Assembly: GCA_900772495.1 (NCBI GenBank)
Contig: CAAHEJ010000081.1
Span: forward strand, 1-22,733
Direction of reading: 5' to 3'
DNA: 22,733 nt
Origin: an uncultured Campylobacter sp.
GTDB lineage: Bacteria > Campylobacterota > Campylobacteria > Campylobacterales > Campylobacteraceae
Shown: one piece after another, positions 13,380 through 20,849 of the stretch
How the letters are laid out: each line of letters opens with the position of its first letter
How positions within the stretch are numbered: position 1 is the stretch's first letter
Notes under the pieces: generated by a model
What the model saw: the letters and a program-made list of their open reading frames with translations, nothing else
Database searches by the model: none
Told to the model about the DNA's origin: nothing
Translations under genes and position numbers: made by a program

Positions 13380-13519
13380 GGGGAATTTTTACATTTTTTA
13401 AGGCTTTTTAAAAACTTTTTTAACGCTTTTTTCAAAATCTTTTTTAAAACTTTCAAAACGCTAAATTCTTGCCGAAAATTTAAATTTTAGTTCTTTTTTA
13501 AGCTTTATTTTGCGCTTTT

Positions 13520-14608
13520 TCAATTCACTTTCGCATACTTATAATAAGCCGCGCAAGCTCCCTCGCCTGAGACCATACAGCTGCCTATGGGGCTTTTGGG
13601 CGTGCAAGCTTTGCCAAAAACCTTGCATTCATAGGGCTTTGCAAGCCCTTTTAAAATTTGAGCGCATATACAAAGTTTGCTTTCACTTTTGCTTACAACA
13701 GCGCAGTCAAAGCGTTTTTCGGCATTTAGCTCGTCAAATTCAGCCCTTAATCTCAGCCCCCCATTTTTGATAAAGCCAAGCCCACGAAATTCAAAATCAC
13801 AAGGCTCAAAATACCGCTTCACAAGCTCTTGCGCCTTTTTGTTGCCCTCTTTGGTAACGGCACGGGAGTATTGATTTATCACTTCAAATTTGCCCTCGTT
13901 GCACTGCCTAACGCATTCTAACACGCTTTGCATAATATCCACAGGCTCAAAACCGCTCACCACAATGGGCGTTTTGAATTTATCTGCCAAAGGCTCGTAT
14001 ATCTTGTATCCTGTGATGACACTTACATGAGATGGTCCTAAAAAGGCATTTATCTTTGCTTCACCGCTTTGCATTATCGCATTTATAGGCTCTGGCACGA
14101 CTATGTGATTTATGTGAAAAAAGACATTTTTCAGCCCCATTTCAAGCACCTTTTCAAGCAAAAGCGCGTTCATCGGCGTGGTAGTTTCAAAGCCTATGGC
14201 GTAAAAAATTATGTTTTTATCGGCATTTTGCGTAGCAATTTGCAGCACTTCAAGGGGCGAGTAAAGGGCGCGCACATCAGCACCTTTGGCACGCAGTTCA
14301 AGCAGTGAGATGGTGCTTCCTGGCACTCTCAGCAAGTCTCCAAGCGTGCAAAAAATGGTGTTTGGCATACTTGCAAGCTTTATCGCCATATCAATGCGAG
14401 CGCGTGGCATCACGCACACAGGGCAGCCCGGTCCGTGTATGAAATTGACATTTTTTGGCAAGATGGACGGCAGGGCAAATTTCATAATGCTGTGCGTGTG
14501 TCCGCCGCAAATTTCCATTATGTTTATGGGGCTTTGCGCTTCTTTTTCAATAAGCCTTGCGTAGGCTAAAATGGTATCCTTGTCCCTAAATTCATCGATA
14601 AAATTCAT
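13520..14608 (-). CDS. hypD: Hydrogenase maturation factor HypD
   Basis: 362 residues. MEICGGHTHS (Cys34, His37) and HGPGCPVCVMP (Cys62, Cys65) are the invariant HypD motifs at the site where the Fe(CN)2CO unit is built; GFETTTP follows in the middle. The C-terminal cysteines (CAVVSKSESKLCICAQ, VFGKACTP, GSCMVSGEGACAAYY) bind the [4Fe-4S] cluster. HypD works with HypC in the cytoplasm to assemble the iron centre of [NiFe]-hydrogenases. It overlaps hypC by 17 bp. No hypE or hypA follows; after its stop there is an AT-rich spacer and the unrelated SMR operon. Confidence 0.96.
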   Translation of the reverse strand: MNFIDEFRDKDTILAYARLIEKEAQSPINIMEICGGHTHSIMKFALPSILPKNVNFIHGPGCPVCVMPRARIDMAIKLASMPNTIFCTLGDLLRVPGSTISLLELRAKGADVRALYSPLEVLQIATQNADKNIIFYAIGFETTTPMNALLLEKVLEMGLKNVFFHINHIVVPEPINAIMQSGEAKINAFLGPSHVSVITGYKIYEPLADKFKTPIVVSGFEPVDIMQSVLECVRQCNEGKFEVINQYSRAVTKEGNKKAQELVKRYFEPCDFEFRGLGFIKNGGLRLRAEFDELNAEKRFDCAVVSKSESKLCICAQILKGLAKPYECKVFGKACTPKSPIGSCMVSGEGACAAYYKYAKVN

Positions 14609-14873
14609 TTAAGCCCAAATCGCCCTCGTTTTCGGCTATGTCGCCATTTTGCATAGCCTCAACTATGCCCTTGTAAGTCTTTATGCTTTCAAGCGCAAAT
14701 TCCTTGTCGATTTTTTCCATAGCCACGCCCACATGGATAAGCACAAAATCCCCAACCTCACAAGGCTCGCTTATCAAATCCAAGCTCACACGCCTTTTCA
14801 CGCCCAAAGTTTGCACCAAAGCGTTGTTTAGCTCATCGATTTCTAAAATTTCAGACGGGATTGAAAGGCACAT
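14592..14873 (-). CDS. hypC: Hydrogenase maturation chaperone HypC
   Basis: 93 residues from ATG at 14873 (MCLSIPSEI); an in-frame TTG two codons earlier is open but would put residues before Cys2, and HypC needs Cys2 at the N-terminus after Met removal. The conserved P-C-EVGDFVLIHVGVAMEKID region is the OB fold. HypC shuttles the iron-cyanide unit between HypD and the hydrogenase large subunit. AAGGAG lies upstream at good spacing. The ATG overlaps the hypB stop by one base (TGATG) and its end overlaps hypD, so the three are co-translated. Confidence 0.95.
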   Translation of the reverse strand: MCLSIPSEILEIDELNNALVQTLGVKRRVSLDLISEPCEVGDFVLIHVGVAMEKIDKEFALESIKTYKGIVEAMQNGDIAENEGDLGLNEFYR

Positions 14874-15721
14874 CAGCAAAGCTCCTTTTTAAGTTGCAAA
14901 AATTTAAGCCACAGCTCTAAATTTGTGCCACTTTTTGCATCTAAAACGATGATATCCACTTTTGGATTGAGCTTTTTGCACTCTTTTGTGGCTTTTTCCG
15001 TGTCAAAGTCAAAATGAGCAGCTAAATCAGCCTTTGAGATGATGACTAAATCAGCCTTGCGAAACATTACAGGGTATTTGGCTGGCTTGTCATCGCCCTC
15101 AGTTACGCTTAAAAGCACGACATTTAAATGCTCGCCCAAGTCGTAGCTGGCTGGACATACGAGATTGCCGACATTTTCGATGAAAAGCAAGTCCGTGTCG
15201 CCTAAATTTAAATGGTGCAAGGCATTATGCACCATAAAAGCGTCCAAATGACAGCTTTGTCCTGTGGTGATTTGATAAGCGTTTGCGCCAGCTTCACGCA
15301 CTCTTTTGGCGTCATTTTCAGTCTCTAAATCACCCTCTATCACGCTAATGCCGAATTTTCCTTTAAAAGCTTTGATTGTAGCTTCTAAAAGCGTGGTTTT
15401 GCCACTGCCCGGCGAACTCATTAAATTGAGACAAAGCACGCCATTTTCATTAAAATGCTCCCTGTTGTGCTGAGCTTGTGCGTCATTTTTACTCAAAATC
15501 TTGCCGATAACCTCGATAGTCTTTTGCTCCGTAAGCGTGGGGTGAGCGTGAGAATGCTCACCGTGAGTATGCGCGTGAGCGTGTTCGTGCGCGTGGTCTT
15601 GGCTGTGATGATGAGTGTGTTCGTGGCTGTGTTCGCCCAAATCACCGTGTGAGTGAGTGTGTGTGTGTGAGTATTCGCCGTGTTCGTTTAAATTCATACT
15701 GCAACCGCAATCTTTACACAT
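14873..15721 (-). CDS. hypB: Hydrogenase nickel incorporation GTPase HypB with His-rich nickel-storage segment
   Basis: 282 residues from ATG at 15721, which has AAAGGAC upstream; the longer open frame to 15808 is leader. The start MCKDCGC is the high-affinity nickel motif. Residues about 19-60 hold some 20 His in HSH and HTH pairs, a nickel store. The GTPase has P-loop SSPGSGKTT (102-110), ENVGNLVCP, and the second metal site formed by Cys157-His158 and Cys189. HypB delivers nickel, with HypA, to the hydrogenase. It is the first gene of the hypBCD operon; hypA is not in the window. Confidence 0.95.
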   Translation of the reverse strand: MCKDCGCSMNLNEHGEYSHTHTHSHGDLGEHSHEHTHHHSQDHAHEHAHAHTHGEHSHAHPTLTEQKTIEVIGKILSKNDAQAQHNREHFNENGVLCLNLMSSPGSGKTTLLEATIKAFKGKFGISVIEGDLETENDAKRVREAGANAYQITTGQSCHLDAFMVHNALHHLNLGDTDLLFIENVGNLVCPASYDLGEHLNVVLLSVTEGDDKPAKYPVMFRKADLVIISKADLAAHFDFDTEKATKECKKLNPKVDIIVLDAKSGTNLELWLKFLQLKKELC

Positions 15722-15746
15722 TTTTGTCCTTTGTTTTTTGCCTTTG

Positions 15747-15752
15747 ATTATA
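15747..15752 (-). promoter_or_regulatory. Promoter of hypBCD
   Basis: Minus strand TTTGCTATAAT with TATAAT at 15747-15752, about 26 bases before the hypB ATG. No strong -35 is present. Confidence 0.6.
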
Positions 15753-15815
15753 GCAAAAATTTGGCAAATTTGCTTAAATTTTTTGCGTTTTGCCTTTTCA
15801 TTAACCAAAAAATTG

Positions 15816-15821
15816 CATAAT
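15816..15821 (+). promoter_or_regulatory. Probable promoter of the small lipoprotein gene
   Basis: CATAAT at 15816-15821 in AATTGCATAATTACAC; the start would lie about 24 bases before the ATG at 15852, ahead of AAAGGAC. Confidence 0.45.
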
Positions 15822-15851
15822 TACACGAAATTTATTTTTAAAGGACAAAAG

Positions 15852-16232
15852 ATGAAAAATCTTACCAAAAATAGTGTTGCAAATGTAGCAAAAGTAGGCG
15901 TAGCAAGTGCCTTAATCGGTGCTGGCTTGTTTTTGAGTGCTTGTGGAGGCGATAGCACAAGCAAGGCTGAAAAATTTGTTAAAGAAAAATATCCTGACGC
16001 TAAAATTTTAAATTTTAGTGAAATTCAAAAGGAATTTGGAATAAAAAATAAAGAGTGTCTTGCTAAAAATAGCGGAGTTTTTACGACAACTCATCATTTT
16101 CTTAAAACACCAAGTGGAGAACTTGTGATTTTAACAGTTATGACTGATAATAAAAATGGTGCTTCTGATATTGGAAGTACTTATTCTAGTGTTGATAATT
16201 TTAAAGGTTGGAATCCAAATTGCTTTGAATGA
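15852..16232 (+). CDS. Small lipoprotein of unknown function
   Basis: 126 residues from ATG at 15852, six bases after AAAGGAC. Residues 1-30 are a signal peptide with lipobox LSA-C (Cys31), preceded by an unusually long polar n-region. The mature part has a Lys-rich helix (SKAEKFVKEKYPDAKIL), two further cysteines (in KNKECLAKNS and at NPNCFE near the end) that could pair in the periplasm, and a central hydrophobic LVILTVMTD strand; no family is recognised. Third-position usage is clearly more A/T-rich than in the neighbours. It faces the GNAT relic tail to tail across a hairpin. Confidence 0.75.
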   Translation: MKNLTKNSVANVAKVGVASALIGAGLFLSACGGDSTSKAEKFVKEKYPDAKILNFSEIQKEFGIKNKECLAKNSGVFTTTHHFLKTPSGELVILTVMTDNKNGASDIGSTYSSVDNFKGWNPNCFE

Positions 16233-16269
16233 TTAGGTAAGACAAATTGTTTTTAATTTTTTGATTAAA

Positions 16270-16292
16270 TTAAAGGGCTTTAAGCCCTTTAA
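16270..16292. terminator. Bidirectional hairpin terminator
   Basis: TTAAAGGGC (16270-16278) pairs with GCCCTTTAA (16284-16292), loop TTTAA. It lies between convergent ends, with A/T-rich sequence on both sides. Confidence 0.6.
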
Positions 16293-16294
16293 TC

Positions 16295-16554
16295 CTAAAT
16301 TTTAAGCTCACTATACTCAAAATAAGGCTTTATCATCTTTATGCTTTTAAGGCTTTCGTCATTTTCTATGGCGATGAAAGAATTTTGCTCATAAAAATTT
16401 ATGACTCTATCATCATTTACGGAGTCGATTAACACAAAACGCCCTTTTAAAATGCCTTGTGCCTTATCGATAAAACTCAAAGCATCATCAAGCAAGAATT
16501 TGACGGTCTATATTCTCGTTTTAAACTTGCAGATTTACTTGCTAACAAATCTAC
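16295..16554 (-). pseudogene. GNAT acetyltransferase relic (C-terminal part, frameshifted)
   Basis: The last 66 codons (16495 to 16295) read LLDDALSFIDKAQ, then GRFVLIDSVNDDRVINFYEQNSF, which is the typical end of a small GNAT enzyme, with beta5 and the FYE-NSF motif. A stop precedes this part within five codons. Upstream, in another frame, is VDLLASKSASLKREYR, which looks like the beta4 region that would join it, after one frameshift near 16505. The acetyl-CoA loop (Q/RxxGxG) is not seen. So the gene is broken and probably non-functional. No promoter or ribosome site precedes the fragment. Confidence 0.6.
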
Positions 16555-16663
16555 AAATCAAATCATCATTTTAATGCCTATAAAATCCGCTCACAACAAC
16601 AAACCGCCAAATCAACACACGCAATCAAAACGCAAATTCTCACAAATTTAAGTTTTGATGATT

Positions 16664-18745
16664 TTAGCTTTCCTTAAAAAGTTTTGACACCAGCTTTAAG
16701 GCTCTGCCTTCCTCATCGCCCTTTTTTTCTTTTTTAGCGATTTGATTGACATATTCTTCAAGCTTTTCTTGTGAATTCACAGCCCTTGCGCGTGGGGCTT
16801 TGCCGACTCTTTCATACTCGCCGTCATTTTTGAGATTGTAGGCTAGTTCGTTGTCGCTAAGCTGCATTTTTAAAATCCGCAAAAGTTTGGCTTTGAGCTT
16901 TTCATCATAAATGGGCGTCATCAGTTCAAGCCTGCGTTCTAAATTTCGTGGCATCCAGTCCGCACTTGATATAAAATAATGCGGCGCAGAGTGCTTAAAA
17001 TAAAAAATTCTTGCGTGTTCTAGGTATTTGCCGACTATGCTTCGCACGCGGATATTTGCGCTGTAAGGCTCGTTGGGCTTTAAGCAACAAATGCCGCGAA
17101 TGATTAAATCCACCTGCACGCCCGCTTGGGAGGCTTCATACAAGGCGTTGATGACATCACTATCCACAAGCGAATTCATCTTAGCGATGATGACACCATC
17201 ATTTTTCATCGCTGTTTCAGTCGCTATCATCTTTAAAATGTTTTCTTTGATTTGCTTTGGACTCATCGAAAGCACTTCTAAACGGCGTTTTTTGTTAAAG
17301 CCCGTGAGTATGTGAAAAAATGTCGTTACATCGTCCGCAAAGTCCGCTCGGCTTGTAAAATAACTCACATCAGTGTAAATTCGCGCCGTGCCTGCGTTGT
17401 AATTGCCCGTGCCTAAATGCACATAGAATTTAAGGGCGTTTTGCTCTTTGCGTATGATTTGGCACACTTTGGCGTGCACCTTAAAGCCCGTGATACCATA
17501 AATCACATGCGCGCCCGCACTTTCAAGTGCCTTTGCCCAGTGTAGGTTGTTTTCCTCATCAAAACGCGCTTTCAGCTCAACCATCACAGTTACTTGCTTG
17601 CCGTCATTTGCCGCATCAATCAAAGCCCCAACTATGTTTGAATTCTTTGCCACGCGGTAAAGTGTCATTCTAATGGAGATGACGCTTGGGTCGGTGCTGG
17701 CTTCTTTGATAAAGCTATACACAGGGTCAAAGCTCTCATAAGGGTGAAAGAGCAAAATGTCCTCTTTGGCGATATGCTCGAACATTGAAGTGTTTTCTAC
17801 CACTGAAAAGGGCGGCAAAAGTTTTGGCATATAGGCTGGATAAAGCAAGCGCGTAAAGGCTTTGTTACCCACAATCTGCCACAAGGACGGCAAATTCAGC
17901 AAAGTGCTATACTCATAAATGTCATCGGGGTGAATTTTCATATGTGAATTTAAAAATTCCAAAATCTGCTTGTCTATGCCTTTTTGGATTTGCAATCGCA
18001 CAAGAGCGCCTTTTTTCCGCAGCTGCAAGCCCTGCTCTAACATTATCATAAAGTCATCAGCCTCTTCTTCTTCTATGCTTAAATCCGCATTTCTCGTTAC
18101 GCGAAAGGGTGCGGAGGCAAGCAGCTTGTAGCCGGGAAAAATTTCTTCTATATGGTGATGGAGTATGCTTTCTATGGGGACATAGGTGTTTGAGCTTACT
18201 TCAAAAAAGCGCGGCAAAATGCTTGGGATTTTAATCATACCAAATTTCACAAGCTCGGCGTTTGTGGCTTCGCACAGCTTTACCGCAAGCGAAAAGCTCA
18301 AATTCACAAGGTGCGGAAAGGGGTGAGTGCTATCAACAGCGATAGGAACGATGAGTGCAAGTATGTTTGAGTGAAAATACGCATCGCATTTTTTTTGCAA
18401 ACTCGCGCTTAAATCTTGGTAGTTTTTGATAAAAAGCCGCTCTTTTTCAAGCTCGCTGATGGTTTGGGCAAAATACTTTTCAAGCATCAAACGCTCTTTG
18501 TGCAAGTAAGTGCGGATTTGCTCTAACTGCTCCAAAGGACTCAGCTCATCGCCGCCAACGCCCGCAGCAAAAAGCTGTTTAAGCCCTGCCACTCGCACCA
18601 TATAAAACTCGTCCAAATTCGTGCAGTAAATGGCGATGAATTTGAGCTTTTCAAGCAAGGGCAAATTCTTGCTGCACTGGTCCAGCACGCGTGTGTTAAA
18701 ACGCAGCCAACTCAGCTCGCGGTTAAAAAATCTCGCCGTAGCCAT
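16664..18745 (-). CDS. ppk1: Polyphosphate kinase 1
   Basis: 693 residues, close to the C. jejuni enzyme. It starts MATARFFNRELSWLRFN, the conserved Ppk1 N-terminus. The catalytic His is in FKVHAKVCQI (His424, matching His435 of E. coli), and the second active His is in YLEHARIFYF (His577); the phospholipase-D-like C1 and C2 domains hold GTGNYN (445-450) and RNLERRLELMTP. It reversibly makes polyphosphate from ATP; in Campylobacter Ppk1 supports stress survival. The ATG at 18745 has AAAGGAC upstream. Transcription is its own, from a promoter just ahead. Confidence 0.96.
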   Translation of the reverse strand: MATARFFNRELSWLRFNTRVLDQCSKNLPLLEKLKFIAIYCTNLDEFYMVRVAGLKQLFAAGVGGDELSPLEQLEQIRTYLHKERLMLEKYFAQTISELEKERLFIKNYQDLSASLQKKCDAYFHSNILALIVPIAVDSTHPFPHLVNLSFSLAVKLCEATNAELVKFGMIKIPSILPRFFEVSSNTYVPIESILHHHIEEIFPGYKLLASAPFRVTRNADLSIEEEEADDFMIMLEQGLQLRKKGALVRLQIQKGIDKQILEFLNSHMKIHPDDIYEYSTLLNLPSLWQIVGNKAFTRLLYPAYMPKLLPPFSVVENTSMFEHIAKEDILLFHPYESFDPVYSFIKEASTDPSVISIRMTLYRVAKNSNIVGALIDAANDGKQVTVMVELKARFDEENNLHWAKALESAGAHVIYGITGFKVHAKVCQIIRKEQNALKFYVHLGTGNYNAGTARIYTDVSYFTSRADFADDVTTFFHILTGFNKKRRLEVLSMSPKQIKENILKMIATETAMKNDGVIIAKMNSLVDSDVINALYEASQAGVQVDLIIRGICCLKPNEPYSANIRVRSIVGKYLEHARIFYFKHSAPHYFISSADWMPRNLERRLELMTPIYDEKLKAKLLRILKMQLSDNELAYNLKNDGEYERVGKAPRARAVNSQEKLEEYVNQIAKKEKKGDEEGRALKLVSKLFKES

Positions 18746-18776
18746 AAGTGTCCTTTCAAGTGAATTTATCAGCTAA

Positions 18777-18782
18777 ATTTTA
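18777..18782 (-). promoter_or_regulatory. Promoter of ppk1, inside a 13-bp palindrome
   Basis: Minus strand ATGCTAAAAT, an extended -10 with TAAAAT at 18777-18782. The sequence GCTAAATTTTAGC (18772-18784) is a perfect palindrome around it. Confidence 0.5.
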
Positions 18783-18843
18783 GCATTTATTTTAAATTTT
18801 GCAAAGAGTTTTGATGAATTTGCAACATTTTTTAAACGCTTTG

Positions 18844-19833
18844 TTACTTTTGGGCTAAACTCGGTTCAATGGTGCAGTGTCCAATGTCGAATTTTTCATA
18901 CAAAAGATGAGAAATTTGCTTTGAAAGCGTTTCAAATTCGCTAATGGAATTTTCGCTTACTTGCAAGTGCATAGTCGCCACGAACATTTTGTTTGTAATC
19001 TGCGAAATATGCAAGTCCTCAATCCTAACAACCGCTTTGTGGCTTGAAATTTCAGCCTTTACCTGAGCTATGTCAATGGGAGAGCTTTCAAGCAAGATAT
19101 TTACGCTTTGTTTGATGAGTATAAACGCCCAGCGCAAGAGCAAAAGAGCGATTAAAAGTCCTAAAATAGTGTCTATATAATAAATCTGCGTAAAATAAAC
19201 CACTACACCGCCTATGATAACAGCAACAGAGCTTAACAAATCGCTCATAAGGTGCAAAAATGCGGACTTTATGTTGATATTTTCTAAATTTCCGCCCTTA
19301 AACATTAAAAATCCCGTAAAGGCATTGACACAAAGCCCGATGATAGCGACTACAATCATAGTTTGAGAGTCAATTTCACTCGATTTTATGAGCTTTTCAA
19401 TGGCTTCATAGCTCACAAATCCCGCCGCAAGCAGTATGGTAAGCCCGTTGATAAAGGCTACAAGGATTTCAAGGCGAAAGTAACCAAAGGTTTTTTGCTC
19501 GCTGTGCCATTTTTGCGTGGCTAAAATAGCCAAAAAGCTCAGTGCCAGCGCAAAGGCATCAGAAAACATGTGCAAGGTATCGCTTAAAAGCGCCAAAGAA
19601 TTTGTCCGCAAAGCGTAGATAAACTGAATAATCATCATCGCACTCGTCATCACAAGGGCGATGAGCAGGACTTTTTTATCAGCACTTCTTGCATCAAAAT
19701 GGCTATGCTCGTGCGAATGGCTGTGTGAGTGTTCGTGGTGTGAATGCTCGTTGCAAGTGTGAGAATGTGGCTTTTTGCCGTTAGCATTTTTGTTTGCTAG
19801 TGGCTCGTGAAATAAAAATTTTTGCGAATTCAT
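18844..19833 (-). CDS. Cation diffusion facilitator metal exporter with His-rich N-terminus (DmeF/ZitB-like)
   Basis: 329 residues. Residues 23-45 hold 12 His in HSH pairs plus Cys27, a cytoplasmic metal-binding segment. Six membrane helices follow; the transport site is the pair HMFSD in helix 2 and HLMSD in helix 5, the HxxxD type that carries Zn, Co or Ni. The C-terminal 80 residues form the cytoplasmic dimer domain with a His near the end (DIGHCTIEP). Divergent from an RcnR/CsoR-family regulator, as in dmeR-dmeF, where the exporter removes cobalt and nickel. The particular metal is inference. The ATG at 19833 is ten bases after AAAGGA. Confidence 0.87.
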   Translation of the reverse strand: MNSQKFLFHEPLANKNANGKKPHSHTCNEHSHHEHSHSHSHEHSHFDARSADKKVLLIALVMTSAMMIIQFIYALRTNSLALLSDTLHMFSDAFALALSFLAILATQKWHSEQKTFGYFRLEILVAFINGLTILLAAGFVSYEAIEKLIKSSEIDSQTMIVVAIIGLCVNAFTGFLMFKGGNLENINIKSAFLHLMSDLLSSVAVIIGGVVVYFTQIYYIDTILGLLIALLLLRWAFILIKQSVNILLESSPIDIAQVKAEISSHKAVVRIEDLHISQITNKMFVATMHLQVSENSISEFETLSKQISHLLYEKFDIGHCTIEPSLAQK

Positions 19834-19875
19834 AGCTTTAAATCCTTTAAGTTAAATTTAATAAAAAATGTGATA

Positions 19876-19891
19876 CTATACCCGAGTATAG
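19876..19891. promoter_or_regulatory. Palindromic operator shared by the CDF and RcnR-like genes
   Basis: CTATAC (19876-19881), CCGA, GTATAG (19886-19891) is a perfect inverted repeat. AT-rich arms around a C-rich centre are the form of operators bound by the RcnR/CsoR/FrmR family. It overlaps TACTAT on the plus strand (19875-19880) and TATACT on the minus strand, likely -10 boxes for both genes. Confidence 0.6.
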
Positions 19892-19918
19892 CTTAAATTT
19901 TAATAAAAAGGAGTTAAA

Positions 19919-20197
19919 ATGACACTCACAACAGACAAAAAACGCAAGTGCATTACCCGCATAAATAGAATGCGCGGGCAACTTAAAGGCTTGGAAAGAG
20001 TGATTTTAGAGGATAGAGGTTGTGTTGATATTTTTCAGCAAGCCACAGCGATAAAAGGCGCGGCAAATGCCCTAATGTCAGCGATTTTAAAAGAGCATAT
20101 AGAATCGCACCTACTTGATGCAAGCACTAAGTCGCAAAGAGAAAAAGAAATCAGCGAGCTTATCGGCATTTTAAAAAGCTATTTTAAGCAAAATTAA
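19919..20197 (+). CDS. RcnR/CsoR-family metal-sensing repressor
   Basis: 92 residues, all helical. It aligns without gaps to E. coli RcnR by position: RMRGQLKGLERV (17-28), Cys35, QQATAIKGAANALM (40-53), His60 and His64. Cys35, His60 and His64 are ligands in RcnR; the N-terminal ligand His3 of RcnR is Leu3 here, and a Cys11 is extra. FrmR keeps Cys35 and His60 but has Glu64, and CsoR has Cys at the last site, so the set is closest to RcnR. Family members bind G/C-tract operators and leave when they bind metal. It probably represses the divergent CDF exporter. ATG follows AAGGAG. Confidence 0.85.
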   Translation: MTLTTDKKRKCITRINRMRGQLKGLERVILEDRGCVDIFQQATAIKGAANALMSAILKEHIESHLLDASTKSQREKEISELIGILKSYFKQN

Positions 20198-20206
20198 GCG
20201 CGTTTG

Positions 20207-20245
20207 ATAAAAAAGACTTGATAAATCCTTAATTATCTTTTTTAT
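20207..20245. terminator. Possible terminator of the RcnR-like gene
   Basis: ATAAAAAAGA (20207-20216) is the exact reverse complement of TCTTTTTTAT (20236-20245), 19-base loop. The stem is A/T-only except two pairs, so it is weak; the T run in the right arm would help release. Confidence 0.3.
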
Positions 20246-20247
20246 GC

Positions 20248-20253
20248 TAAAAT
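20248..20253 (+). promoter_or_regulatory. Promoter of ribA-rsmG
   Basis: TTTTATGCTAAAAT gives an extended -10 with TAAAAT at 20248-20253. The leader of about 26 bases is too short for an FMN riboswitch, and none is seen. Confidence 0.55.
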
Positions 20254-20285
20254 TTGGGTTTTCTTTGTGTAAAGGATAAGGATTT

Positions 20286-20849
20286 ATGGATATACAGATT
20301 TCACAAAGTGCGAATTTACCGAGTCGCTTGGGCGAATTTAAGCTGCAAGTCTTTAAAGATGGCGAAAAAGAGCATTTGTGTATAACAAAGGGCGAGATTA
20401 AGGACATTTTAAATGTGCGAATTCACTCAGAGTGCCTTACGGGCGATGCCTTGCACTCTATGAAGTGCGATTGTGGCGAGCAGCTGGACTTTGCCCTGCG
20501 TTACATACAAGCAAATGGCGGTATGGTGATTTACCTGCGCCAAGAGGGGCGTGGCATAGGGCTTTTAAACAAAATCAACGCCTACGCACTCCAAGACACA
20601 GGGCTTGACACGGTTGAAGCAAATTTAAAGCTCGGTTTTAAGGACGATGAAAGGGATTACAAGATAGTTGAATTCATCTTTAAGCACTATGGCATCAGCA
20701 AAATCAATCTGCTGACAAACAACCCAAGCAAGCTTGAAAGCCTAAAATTCGTGCAAGTGGTGAGCCGCGTGCCTGTCATCATCGAGGCAAACAGCTTTAA
20801 CAAAGACTACTTGCAAGTAAAGCACGAAAAAATGGGGCATTTGTTTTGA
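20286..20849 (+). CDS. ribA: GTP cyclohydrolase II
   Basis: 187 residues, stand-alone RibA length, without the RibB domain. Zn ligands Cys50 (VRIHSECLTGD), Cys61 and Cys63 (MKCDCGEQ) are present, as is the catalytic RQEGRGIGLLNKINAYALQD (85-104) and the GTP-binding LLTNNPSKLESL. It converts GTP to 2,5-diamino-6-ribosylamino-pyrimidinone 5'-phosphate, formate and pyrophosphate, the first step of riboflavin synthesis in the cytosol. ATG at 20286 has AAAGGA upstream. It overlaps rsmG by four bases. Confidence 0.96.
   Translation: MDIQISQSANLPSRLGEFKLQVFKDGEKEHLCITKGEIKDILNVRIHSECLTGDALHSMKCDCGEQLDFALRYIQANGGMVIYLRQEGRGIGLLNKINAYALQDTGLDTVEANLKLGFKDDERDYKIVEFIFKHYGISKINLLTNNPSKLESLKFVQVVSRVPVIIEANSFNKDYLQVKHEKMGHLF

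Larger units (their letters stand above)
13167..13519. other. Intergenic region, 353 bp: long leader of the SMR operon and its control region
   Basis: From the predicted start near 13344 to the SMR ATG there are about 178 bases of leader, which on the minus strand is almost pure purine with three AAAAGTTAAA-like copies (AAC at 13195, 13211 and 13236 on the plus strand). A 37-codon Lys-rich frame starting at ATG 13221 runs out of phase into the SMR gene but has no ribosome site. Beyond the promoter, 13380-13519 is AT-rich with nothing recognised. Confidence 0.55.

Noticed and set aside
15657..15851. Longer N-terminus for the small lipoprotein
   Set aside because: It would put 65 residues before a canonical lipoprotein signal and overlaps the hypB start and both promoters; AAAGGAC precedes the ATG at 15852.
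20198..20285. FMN riboswitch before ribA
   Set aside because: Only about 26 bases lie between the predicted start and the ATG, and no RFN-element conserved boxes are present.
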